A stretch of 64,000 nt of DNA from Roseibacillus sp. Its GTDB lineage: Bacteria > Verrucomicrobiota > Verrucomicrobiia > Verrucomicrobiales > Akkermansiaceae. Positions 44,815 to 51,573 of the stretch are shown piece by piece (within the stretch, counting starts at the first letter, position 1; every line of letters begins with the position of its first letter). The notes under the pieces were generated by a model, which was not told the DNA's origin, did no database searches, and saw only the letters and a list, made by a program, of their open reading frames with translations. The DNA lies in the NCBI GenBank assembly GCA_028821775.1, contig JAPKFB010000012.1, positions 1-64,000 on the forward strand. The letters are read 5' to 3'. A program made the position numbers and the translations under genes.

Positions 44815-46604
44815 CAGCTGCTAGGGTCCATTTCAGCCCCGCCACCCTGATCAATCAATTCAGGGTAGGCTGCCTGGGCCGCTGCACTACAAAGCCTCAC
44901 GATCTCCCGCGTTTCGCAGGCGAGTAAACACTTGGTGGCGAGGGTGGAGCACTCCGCGTAGTTCAGGTGCCGCACGGCCTGCTTGACGAGGGGAAGGAGG
45001 GGCGCGCCCACGGAAAGCTCATCGATTCCGAGACCGACGAGAAGAGGGAGCATGATCAGGTCGCCCGCCATTTCGCCGCAAATACCGGTCCAGATGCGTT
45101 GTTGGGAAGCCCCTTCGATGACGGCCTTGATCAAGCGAATGACGCCGGGATGACCAGCGCGGTAGAGATAGGCGACGCGCGGATTCACGCGGTCGACGGC
45201 CAGCGTGTATTGAATCAGATCGTTGGTGCCGATGGAAAGGAAGTCGACTTCGGCGGCGATTTCGGCGGCAACCATGGCTGCGGAAGGAACCTCGATCATG
45301 GCTCCCACGGAAATCTCCTGGTTGAATTCCACGCCGCGGGCAGTGAGTTCAGACATGCTGTCCGCGAGGAGTTTCTTGGCTGCCTTGACTTCGCCCAGGC
45401 CCGAGATGAGGGGGAACATGAGTCCGATACGACGCCCGACCCCCGCACGCAGAATGGCACGAAGTTGTTCCTTGAAGAGATCCTTGCGCGCGAGCGAGAA
45501 ACGAATTCCACGCCAGCCGAGGAAGGGATTCGGTTCTGGTTCGGTGAGGGGTTCCCCTGGAACCTTGTCCCCGCCGGCATCGAGGGTCCGGAAGATCACA
45601 TCGTTGGGAGCCACGCTCTTGGCGACCCTGGAGTAGAGCGCCGCCTGCTCCTCTTCATTCGGGCACTCTTCCCGTTCGAGGAGAAAGAACTCGGTCCGAA
45701 ACAAGCCCACGCCCTTCGCGCCGGAGCGTTCCACCAGCTTGAGTTCGTGTTCAAACTCAATGTTCGCGGAGAGCGTGATCTTCCGTCCGTCGGTGGTAAC
45801 TGCATCGGCGTCGCGAAGCTTGTCGAGTTTGGCGCGCTCACGTTTGCGCCCTCTCTCGAGTTCGCGATAGTGGGTGGTTGTCTCAGCAGTTGGATCGACG
45901 ATCAGTTTGCCCGAGTAGCCGTCGAGGATACAGGGTGCGAGAGTGTGGAGGTTGAAGACCGCATTTTGCAGCCCGACGATTGCGGGAATGCCAAGTGAGC
46001 GGGCGAGAATGGCGGTGTGCGAGTTCGTGCTTCCCTGCTCGGTGGCAAATCCCAGAACGTTGTGCCGGTCCATCTGAGCGGTGTCGGAGGGGCTCAGGTC
46101 GTAGGAGACGAGGATGTGCTGATGATCAGGTTCGTCGCCGGGGCTCTGATTCTCTTCGGCCGCAAAGTTTCGCAGAACCCGCTGGCACACGTCCTCAATG
46201 TCTGCGGTGCGATCGCGCAAGAAAGGATCCGGAATGCGTCGCATGGACTCCAGCTGGTTCTGCATCACCGCGTAGAAACAGTACTCCGCATTCTGATGGC
46301 GCTCACGGATGGCTTTTGGCACTCCGTTGAGCACGATGGGGTCTTCCAGCACAAGCATGTGCGCTTCGAAAATGCATGCTTCCTCGTTGCCGGAGAGGGA
46401 TTCCATGTGGGAGCGCAGGCCGTCGAGCTGTTTTCCGGTCAGCCTCAGAGCCTCTTTGAAGCGCTCGATTTCGCGGGGAACATTCCCGATAGGGTGGACT
46501 TCAGGTGCCGAGAAGCCCCGCGCCACTACATGGAGTGGGCCGAATACGATTCCACGGGAGACGGGGATCCCCTCGTAAACCACTTCCTTCCCGACCTGAC
46601 CCAT
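44811..46604 (-). CDS. ptsI: PTS Enzyme I (phosphoenolpyruvate-protein phosphotransferase)
   Basis: The 597-residue cytoplasmic enzyme transfers phosphate from PEP to HPr. Visible are the phosphohistidine site GSTNSHTAILARSLGIPAIV with His196, the PEP-binding GLFRTEFFLLERE, IGAMIE-like VGAMIEVPSAAM, SIGTNDLIQYTLAVDR and the catalytic cysteine in TGICGEMAGD. The C-terminus is about 20 residues longer than usual. No GAF or Npr-type extension is present, so this is a plain Enzyme I. It follows ptsH by 73 bases and hprK lies upstream; no EIIA, EIIB or EIIC genes are in the window, consistent with a regulatory rather than a sugar-uptake PTS. Confidence 0.95.
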   Translation of the reverse strand: MGQVGKEVVYEGIPVSRGIVFGPLHVVARGFSAPEVHPIGNVPREIERFKEALRLTGKQLDGLRSHMESLSGNEEACIFEAHMLVLEDPIVLNGVPKAIRERHQNAEYCFYAVMQNQLESMRRIPDPFLRDRTADIEDVCQRVLRNFAAEENQSPGDEPDHQHILVSYDLSPSDTAQMDRHNVLGFATEQGSTNSHTAILARSLGIPAIVGLQNAVFNLHTLAPCILDGYSGKLIVDPTAETTTHYRELERGRKRERAKLDKLRDADAVTTDGRKITLSANIEFEHELKLVERSGAKGVGLFRTEFFLLEREECPNEEEQAALYSRVAKSVAPNDVIFRTLDAGGDKVPGEPLTEPEPNPFLGWRGIRFSLARKDLFKEQLRAILRAGVGRRIGLMFPLISGLGEVKAAKKLLADSMSELTARGVEFNQEISVGAMIEVPSAAMVAAEIAAEVDFLSIGTNDLIQYTLAVDRVNPRVAYLYRAGHPGVIRLIKAVIEGASQQRIWTGICGEMAGDLIMLPLLVGLGIDELSVGAPLLPLVKQAVRHLNYAECSTLATKCLLACETREIVRLCSAAAQAAYPELIDQGGGAEMDPSSC

Positions 46605-46677
46605 CTAGGGGAGTTTGACTGGAGGAACTGGCGGGGTCAATGCCTCGGGATCAAGTGACGTTTTTGCCCGGCGACTA

Positions 46678-46944
46678 TCAGATTTCCTCAAAATTACGGA
46701 TTACCAATGCTTCCAGAGCATTCAGAGCTTCTTCAGCATCAGCGCCTTCTGCATTTACGGTGAGGATAGATCCATGTCCTGCGGCCAGCATCATGAGGCC
46801 CATGATGCTCTTTCCGTCGATTTCTTCGCCGTCTTTTTCCACACGAATTTCCGAATCGAACTGGCTCGCCATCTTGACAAATTGGGCGGCAGGCCGGGCG
46901 TGGATCCCCAGTTTATTGGATATGGTCAATTCTTTACTCGGCAT
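46678..46944 (-). CDS. ptsH: phosphocarrier protein HPr
   Basis: Starting at the ATG at 46944 gives 88 residues, and the numbering then falls exactly on the family's key sites: His15 (GIHARPAA), phosphorylated by Enzyme I, and Ser46 (GKSIMGLMML), the target of HPr kinase. The upstream start at 46953 would add three residues and shift these positions. Together with hprK and ptsI it forms a regulatory phosphorelay sensing carbon or energy state. The gap to ptsI is 73 bases. Confidence 0.95.
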   Translation of the reverse strand: MPSKELTISNKLGIHARPAAQFVKMASQFDSEIRVEKDGEEIDGKSIMGLMMLAAGHGSILTVNAEGADAEEALNALEALVIRNFEEI

Positions 46945-47021
46945 GGACTGCATTGGCGGAGCGGCACTTTAATGGGGACTCGTGGCAAGTGGGAAGGGAA
47001 AATCCCGGGGCGGCATCTTTC

Positions 47022-47984
47022 TTAGATTGCGCGGGAGTCTTTAGCCATTTTGGCGAGGAGTTTTTGATTGAATTCGTCGGCCATATCATAGCCCAAGCGC
47101 CGGAGTTGAAGGTCGAGGGCTGCAACGGCAACGAGGCGGGCGGTGTCCCGGCCCGCTGCGACCGGGATTTCGACGTGAGGAACGGACTGCCCGAGCAGGA
47201 CATAGCCCTTGCGGCGAATTCCGAGTCGGTCGACGTTGTTGATATCGCTCTCGCTTTTCAAGGTCACCACGAGATCGAGCCGCTTTTCCGGCCGAATGGC
47301 CGAAAGGCCATAGAGATTGGCCACATTGATGATCCCGATCCCACGCATCTCAATATATCCCCGCGCAAGATCCGGAGAGGAAGTGATGAGCTCATCACCC
47401 TTGCGACGGACGCGCACGAGGTCATCGGCGACCAGGGCCCCGCCCCGTTCCAGCATTCCGATCGCAGTTTCGCTTTTGCCCGATCCGCTCCCGCCCATGA
47501 TGAGGATACCAACCCCGCGATAGTCGACCATGCAGCCATGCAGGGAGGTGGATTCCGCGAATTCCTGTTCCAACCGGATCGAAGCGAGGTTCAGAAACTT
47601 CATGGTCACCATCGGAGTGCGAAAGATGGCAAGCTTGGACTTGGCCGCTGCCGTGAGGAGTTCCTGAACCAAGGTATGGTCGCGTGCCGCAACGATGCAG
47701 GGGATTTTCTTGTCGCAGAGCTGGCGGCAACGCTCAGCGCGCAAGTCGGGGGAGAGCTTCTTGAGATAGGAGGCCTCGGAATTGCCGATGACCTGAATGC
47801 GCTTGTTGGCGAAATAGGTGAAGAAACCGGCGAGGGCGAGGCCAGGCCGGTTGGGCGCCGGTTCCCGGATTACGCGCTCAAAGCCATCTTCCGATCCGAC
47901 CACTTTAAGCCCGAGCGCCTCTTGGTGACGTGCATAAAAATCTCCTACGCTGATGGAGGTGATCTTGATAACCCGGGAAGCCAT
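47022..47984 (-). CDS. hprK: HPr kinase/phosphorylase
   Basis: The 320-residue enzyme phosphorylates and dephosphorylates HPr at Ser46. The P-loop GGSGSGKS lies at residues 164-171, preceded by a conserved histidine in TSLHG (149), and the HprK signature IEMRGIGIINV lies at 211-221. DRLGIRR and the VPVAAGR-like IPVAAGRDTA close the catalytic domain. The N-terminal 130 residues match the usual regulatory domain, so the length is normal. It is followed by ptsH after 77 bases. This arrangement is common in Gram-negative bacteria that lack most sugar permease components. Confidence 0.95.
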   Translation of the reverse strand: MASRVIKITSISVGDFYARHQEALGLKVVGSEDGFERVIREPAPNRPGLALAGFFTYFANKRIQVIGNSEASYLKKLSPDLRAERCRQLCDKKIPCIVAARDHTLVQELLTAAAKSKLAIFRTPMVTMKFLNLASIRLEQEFAESTSLHGCMVDYRGVGILIMGGSGSGKSETAIGMLERGGALVADDLVRVRRKGDELITSSPDLARGYIEMRGIGIINVANLYGLSAIRPEKRLDLVVTLKSESDINNVDRLGIRRKGYVLLGQSVPHVEIPVAAGRDTARLVAVAALDLQLRRLGYDMADEFNQKLLAKMAKDSRAI

Positions 47985-48127
47985 GGCGTGAGCTTAGGGG
48001 AGTTCCCCGCCCATCACCAGCTGAGTTGTGAAAATCTCGCCCCAGCCCCATGGGGATATTCCGGGCAACAGGCTCGGCCACTGGGCGGCGCGCGGGTGAC
48101 CCGAATCGACTCCTCAAAGATTCGCGA

Positions 48128-48416
48128 TCAATCCCGAAATTCGGTGGGAGCTCTCGGCAAAGAATTTGCGTTCGCTCTTCTCGGCGAGTTGCTCGCCTCG
48201 GGCGGGTCCTTCTCGAGCAAACTGGAAATCTTCTCGTGTTGACCGGACACGGGATGCGCGAAAGCCAGTTCTAGGTTTGCGAAGGCGCGGTCCCATTCCG
48301 GGCCATCCTCCTTCTCGAAACATTTGCAACAGCTCCCAGGCGCGGCTGTTGCACTCCACGGCAATGAAGCGGGGCATGTTTGCGAGGGCCTCAGGTTCGG
48401 GACGGCGACATGTCAA
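48128..48416 (-). pseudogene. small gene with probable frameshift
   Basis: The 461-base gap between hprK and the next upstream gene is not empty. One minus-strand frame reads well from a TTG at 48416 or ATG at 48377 (MPRFIAVECNSRAWELLQMF), and a second frame continues it (EKEDGPEWDRAFANLELAFA, then HPVSGQHEKISSLLEKD) to a stop at 48128. Removing one base near 48317-48320 joins them into a product of about 80-95 residues. It may be a decayed gene, a sequence error or chance. No family is recognised. I see nothing in 47985-48127. Confidence 0.3.
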
Positions 48417-48445
48417 AAGAGAGAAGTGGAGCTGTGGAGGGGCGC

Positions 48446-48844
48446 TCAGGAAGGGAAAGCGCGTTCCTCCGAGACCGGGGTGGGCCCCATACCCGTGTTG
48501 CCCGCCCGGGTCGGCGCCGTGTGCTTGGCCGCAAAGTGAGCCTCGAGCGAGTCGATCATCTCCAAATTTGCGAGGCGCTCCTCGAGGTCTTCGACGCGTT
48601 TCGCCAGTTTCTCGTTTTCCTTCAGAATAACCCGTCTCTCCCCGGAAGACCAGATGCGCACCGCCATGAGACCTGCGCCCAAGATCAAGGCCCCGGCGGC
48701 GAGGGGCGAGGTTCTCATGAGAATGCCTGAGAGAGGAATGCAGAGCGCGAGACCGGACAAAGTGACCCAGCTCATGGTGGCGATTCCAGCGGTCCTCGGA
48801 TCTCCGGTACTCTGGTTTCTTGGTGATTCTGGAGGTGATCCCAT
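48446..48844 (-). CDS. small membrane protein with coiled coil
   Basis: The 132-residue frame has two short hydrophobic segments (WVTLSGLALCIPLSGILM and LAAGALILGAGLMAVRI), then a heptad-like coiled coil (VILKENEKLAKRVEDLEERL) and a polar tail. The plan of membrane helix followed by coiled coil recalls phage-shock-type or cell-division helper proteins, but no homology is claimed. The true start could be the ATG of MSWVTLSG, 23 residues further in. It lies on the same strand as the hprK-pts genes. Confidence 0.55.
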   Translation of the reverse strand: MGSPPESPRNQSTGDPRTAGIATMSWVTLSGLALCIPLSGILMRTSPLAAGALILGAGLMAVRIWSSGERRVILKENEKLAKRVEDLEERLANLEMIDSLEAHFAAKHTAPTRAGNTGMGPTPVSEERAFPS

Positions 48845-48935
48845 AGGTTATCGTTGGTTGAGTCGCTAGAAGTGTAGAGAGGGGGAGGGCCGGGGGGCCA
48901 ATATAATCTGTCTCGAGATTTGTAGTGCGCGGCCG

Positions 48936-49478
48936 TCAGGAGGAGGGCACGGGGGCATAGCTGCAACGGCAGGCGGGATTCCCGTGAGGCAGAATCGGGG
49001 CCTCCTCGATCGCAAAGACCCTGCCGATGGTTTCCTGGCAGTCCCTGGCGGCTTGGTCGGCGCCATTGCGCACGGCGATTTTCCTGACCCCCGCATGGCG
49101 GAGATGATCCAGACGGTGCCGCTCCAGACCCGCTGCGTAGAGCAGTTGGATGACTTCCTCAGGCTTGAACTTGTGAGTCCAGTCTCCGCTCACCTCTGCA
49201 AACTCCTGCACGTCACTCTCCCCCCACAGTTCCATGGCCGCTGCGATGACGCGCAGAGTCTTGAGCGCCTTGGGCTTGATGGTGGGATCTGGGGTGAAGT
49301 CGTGATCCAAAATGCACTCAATGATCGCGACGGTCTCTTTTTCATAGAGGGTTCCCGCGCCGCCAAAATAGTTGCTACTCACCGTGACGGCGTCCGGGAC
49401 CTTGCCCTTGATGAGGGCATCGAGCGATTGGGAAACGGCTTCCTGGAGATACATGGGAAAGGTGGGGTCCGCCACCAT
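48936..49478 (-). CDS. uncharacterised protein with C-terminal Cys-x-Cys
   Basis: I use the ATG at 49478 (180 residues); a TTG at 49502 adds eight residues, and the same frame stays coding-like further upstream to a TAG at about 49581, so the N-terminus may be incomplete. The protein is soluble and mixed helical, with IIECILDHDFTPDPTIKPKA and a C-terminus ILPHGNPACRCSY. An H-x-N-x-C-R-C ending is also seen in phage head-morphogenesis proteins of the SPP1 gp7 type, but the rest does not obviously match. It runs in the same direction as the surrounding lpt-pts genes. Function unknown. Confidence 0.5.
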   Translation of the reverse strand: MVADPTFPMYLQEAVSQSLDALIKGKVPDAVTVSSNYFGGAGTLYEKETVAIIECILDHDFTPDPTIKPKALKTLRVIAAAMELWGESDVQEFAEVSGDWTHKFKPEEVIQLLYAAGLERHRLDHLRHAGVRKIAVRNGADQAARDCQETIGRVFAIEEAPILPHGNPACRCSYAPVPSS

Positions 49479-49597
49479 CAGGGGGGGCAGGGGAGGCTGC
49501 AAGGATGGAATGTTCTGTGCGATGGATTCGAATCGCCCTTCATCATCCGTGGAGGCGCTGGCGAGGGGGCTCTCTCGGACGCTACGCTACGATGCGT

Positions 49598-49720
49598 TCA
49601 AGTGATCCGGGGCCGCAAGGTCGAAGTCTGGCGGTGGAAGGAAATCTCAAAGTAATCCAGGGCGTGAAGGATCGGAATGCAGTAGGGACTATGCGGCATT
49701 TCGTAGGTTTCCAGACTCAT
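49598..49720 (-). pseudogene. fragment like a GST/glutaredoxin-fold N-terminus
   Basis: A 40-codon minus-strand frame starts with ATG at 49720 and reads MSLETYEMPHSPYCIPILHA before running into a TGA at 49598. The Y-E-M-P-x-S-P-Y-C-I-P-I pattern is that of the first strand and active-site turn of glutathione-S-transferase or glutaredoxin-like domains, but only about half of such a domain is present. A neighbouring frame continues with PPPDFDLAAPDHLNAS before a TAG, which hints at a frameshifted and decayed gene. It lies in the 475-base gap between hpf and the gene at 48936. Confidence 0.35.
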
Positions 49721-49838
49721 GACAGGGGCTCTTTCTGTGCGGAACTCACTTTGCGGCGACACCCGGCCGAGCCTTTCCTGACGCTCTTCTCGGGGCCAGG
49801 AACGCGAGCTTGGGGCGGGATGAGGCCGGGAACGGGAG

Positions 49839-49863
49839 CGGGGACAGGGAGGTCCTGTCCCCG
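49839..49863 (-). other. GC-rich perfect hairpin downstream of hpf
   Basis: A 10-base perfect inverted repeat (CGGGGACAGG and its complement) with a 5-base loop lies 91 bases past the hpf stop codon. No T-tract follows on the minus strand, so it is not a standard intrinsic terminator. It could be a REP-like element or an mRNA 3'-end stabiliser. The flanking sequence is unusually GC-rich. Confidence 0.5.
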
Positions 49864-49953
49864 GGTGAGTTCCGAACCCACTTTATGGGTGCCCATCGAC
49901 GCGGCTGCCTCGGCGAGCGATCCCGGCACCAGTAAAAGTGGCGCGCTCTGACT

Positions 49954-50568
49954 TCAGCCTCGCTTGCTGGCGCTGTCCAGCTCGAGGAGGGAATACTCGC
50001 CGTCCCCGCGCTTATGGACGATCTGCAGGACGTCACGGCGGGCGTTCTTGAAGAGGACGAAGGGGCGGTCGCTGAGCTCCAGTTCCATGATCGCTTCCTC
50101 CTTGTAGAGGGTGCGCAGTCGATACGATTCACGATGAATGATGGATGGTTCCGGCTCGGGGCCATCTTCGTTTTCCACAATGACATGAGTGTCGAGGAAG
50201 TCCGAGGCATAGAGACTCACGTCCAGGTGCTTGATGGTGTTCTCGGGCTTGGGGCGATGCTTCTTGAGAAGCCGGGTCTTGTACTTCCGCATGCGGCGCG
50301 CAATTTTGTCGATGGTTTCATCGATGCTCCTGTACATGTCTCCGGATTCGGAGGAGGCATCAATGGTGATATGATTGGCGCAAAAGAGGATGATTTCCAC
50401 GATGTGACGTTTCCCCTGAACGTCCAGAATTGCTTTGGCCTCGATGATCCGCGGGTAGTCGAGGTGGAGGCCTTCAATTTTACGCGAGGCGTAGTTTTTG
50501 AGAGAGTCAGTCGCCTGTTCGTGGCGGACTGTGACCGTGATGGTCGGGGTGGCGTTTGCGCTTTGCAT
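49954..50568 (-). CDS. hpf: ribosome hibernation promoting factor, long form
   Basis: The 204-residue protein has an N-terminal S30AE/RaiA domain (TITVTVRHEQATDSLKNYAS, then IDETIDKIARRMRKYKTRLL) and, after an acidic linker, the C-terminal dimerisation domain of long HPF (YKEEAIMELELSDRPFVLFK, then VLQIVHKRGDGEYSLLEL). Long HPF joins two 70S ribosomes into inactive 100S particles under stress. The gene follows lptB by 217 bases; in proteobacteria hpf stands next to rpoN and ptsN in the same neighbourhood, but both are missing here. Confidence 0.93.
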   Translation of the reverse strand: MQSANATPTITVTVRHEQATDSLKNYASRKIEGLHLDYPRIIEAKAILDVQGKRHIVEIILFCANHITIDASSESGDMYRSIDETIDKIARRMRKYKTRLLKKHRPKPENTIKHLDVSLYASDFLDTHVIVENEDGPEPEPSIIHRESYRLRTLYKEEAIMELELSDRPFVLFKNARRDVLQIVHKRGDGEYSLLELDSASKRG

Positions 50569-50675
50569 TGGTAATTGGATTCTTAGTGCAGAGGGAAAAT
50601 AATTTTCCGTCCGTCACATGTCAGACTAGAGCACGGAAGGCACTTTCGCCAAGCACCTCTTTGCATCTTCTGCGC

Positions 50676-50689
50676 AATTGTTGACAATT
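50676..50689. promoter_or_regulatory. palindrome upstream of hpf
   Basis: AATTGTTGACAATT is a 14-base palindrome with 6-base arms and a 2-base centre, 108 bases before the hpf start in the lptB-hpf gap. Its size suits a dimeric regulator, and it also contains a TTGACA hexamer on the plus strand, but no good -10 sequence at normal spacing was found. Function uncertain. Confidence 0.3.
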
Positions 50690-50785
50690 CGCGCCTATTT
50701 CGGGGCCTGACATTGATTTTATCAAGCGGGCACGACTCTTGAGTGCTCGCTCTAAAAATAGAGGGCTACAATTTGAGATTACGGC

Positions 50786-51568
50786 CTACAATTGGAAGTT
50801 TTCGCCCAGATAGTGTCGGCGGGCGACGGGATCATTGGCGAGTTGTTCCGAGCGGCCTTCGAGCACCACCCGGCCCTCCAGGAGGAGGTAGGCACGATCC
50901 ACAATTTCCAGTGTTTCGCGCACGTTGTGATCGGTGATCAGGAGGGCGAGATCGTAATCATCGCGCAGTTGGGTGATGATATTTTGGATGTCGAGGACTG
51001 CGATGGGATCGACTCCGCTGAAGGGCTCGTCAAGCATGAGCAGGGTGGGCTCGGTGCAGAGCGAGCGCGCAATCGAGAGACGTCGTTTTTCTCCGCCGGA
51101 GAGAGTCAGGGCGGAGGATTTGCGCACGCCTTCAATTCCAAAGCGCGCCAGGAGATCGTTGCATTTATCCCGCCGTTGTTTGCGGCTGAGATCACGGCGG
51201 GTCTCGAGGACCGCCATGAGATTCTGTTCCACCGAGAGCTTGCGGAAGATGGATTCTTCCTGTGGAAGATAGCCCAGCCCGCGCCGCGCGCGTTTGTGCA
51301 TGGGAAAGCGGGTCACTTCATTCCCACTCATCGTGACTTGTCCGGCATCGGGGGGGACGAGGCCCGCGATCATGTAGAAGGTGGTGGTCTTGCCCGCCCC
51401 GTTGGGCCCGAGCAGCCCGACCACTTCGCCGGGACCCACAGTGAGGCTCACGTTTTCCACCACGGGACGCCCGCCGTACACTTTGCGCAGTCCTTCGACC
51501 TGGAGAACAGGTTCCGTAGTCACCGGGGTGGCGGCTTGCGCTGGTTGGGGTTCGGGGTGTGCTTCCAC
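50786..51568 (-). CDS. lptB: LPS export ABC transporter ATP-binding protein
   Basis: The 260-residue ATPase powers LPS extraction from the inner membrane with LptF and LptG. It has Walker A GPNGAGKT at 54-61, the LptB-typical YLPQEESIFRKLSVEQNLMA, ABC signature LSGGE, Walker B LLMLDEPFSGVDPIA and the switch histidine in LLITDHNVRETL. About 20 extra residues precede the usual N-terminus. It starts five bases after the LptA-like gene, so the two are cotranscribed, as in many Gram-negative bacteria. LptF/LptG are not in the window. Confidence 0.95.
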   Translation of the reverse strand: MEAHPEPQPAQAATPVTTEPVLQVEGLRKVYGGRPVVENVSLTVGPGEVVGLLGPNGAGKTTTFYMIAGLVPPDAGQVTMSGNEVTRFPMHKRARRGLGYLPQEESIFRKLSVEQNLMAVLETRRDLSRKQRRDKCNDLLARFGIEGVRKSSALTLSGGEKRRLSIARSLCTEPTLLMLDEPFSGVDPIAVLDIQNIITQLRDDYDLALLITDHNVRETLEIVDRAYLLLEGRVVLEGRSEQLANDPVARRHYLGENFQL

Positions 51569-51573
51569 TTGAG

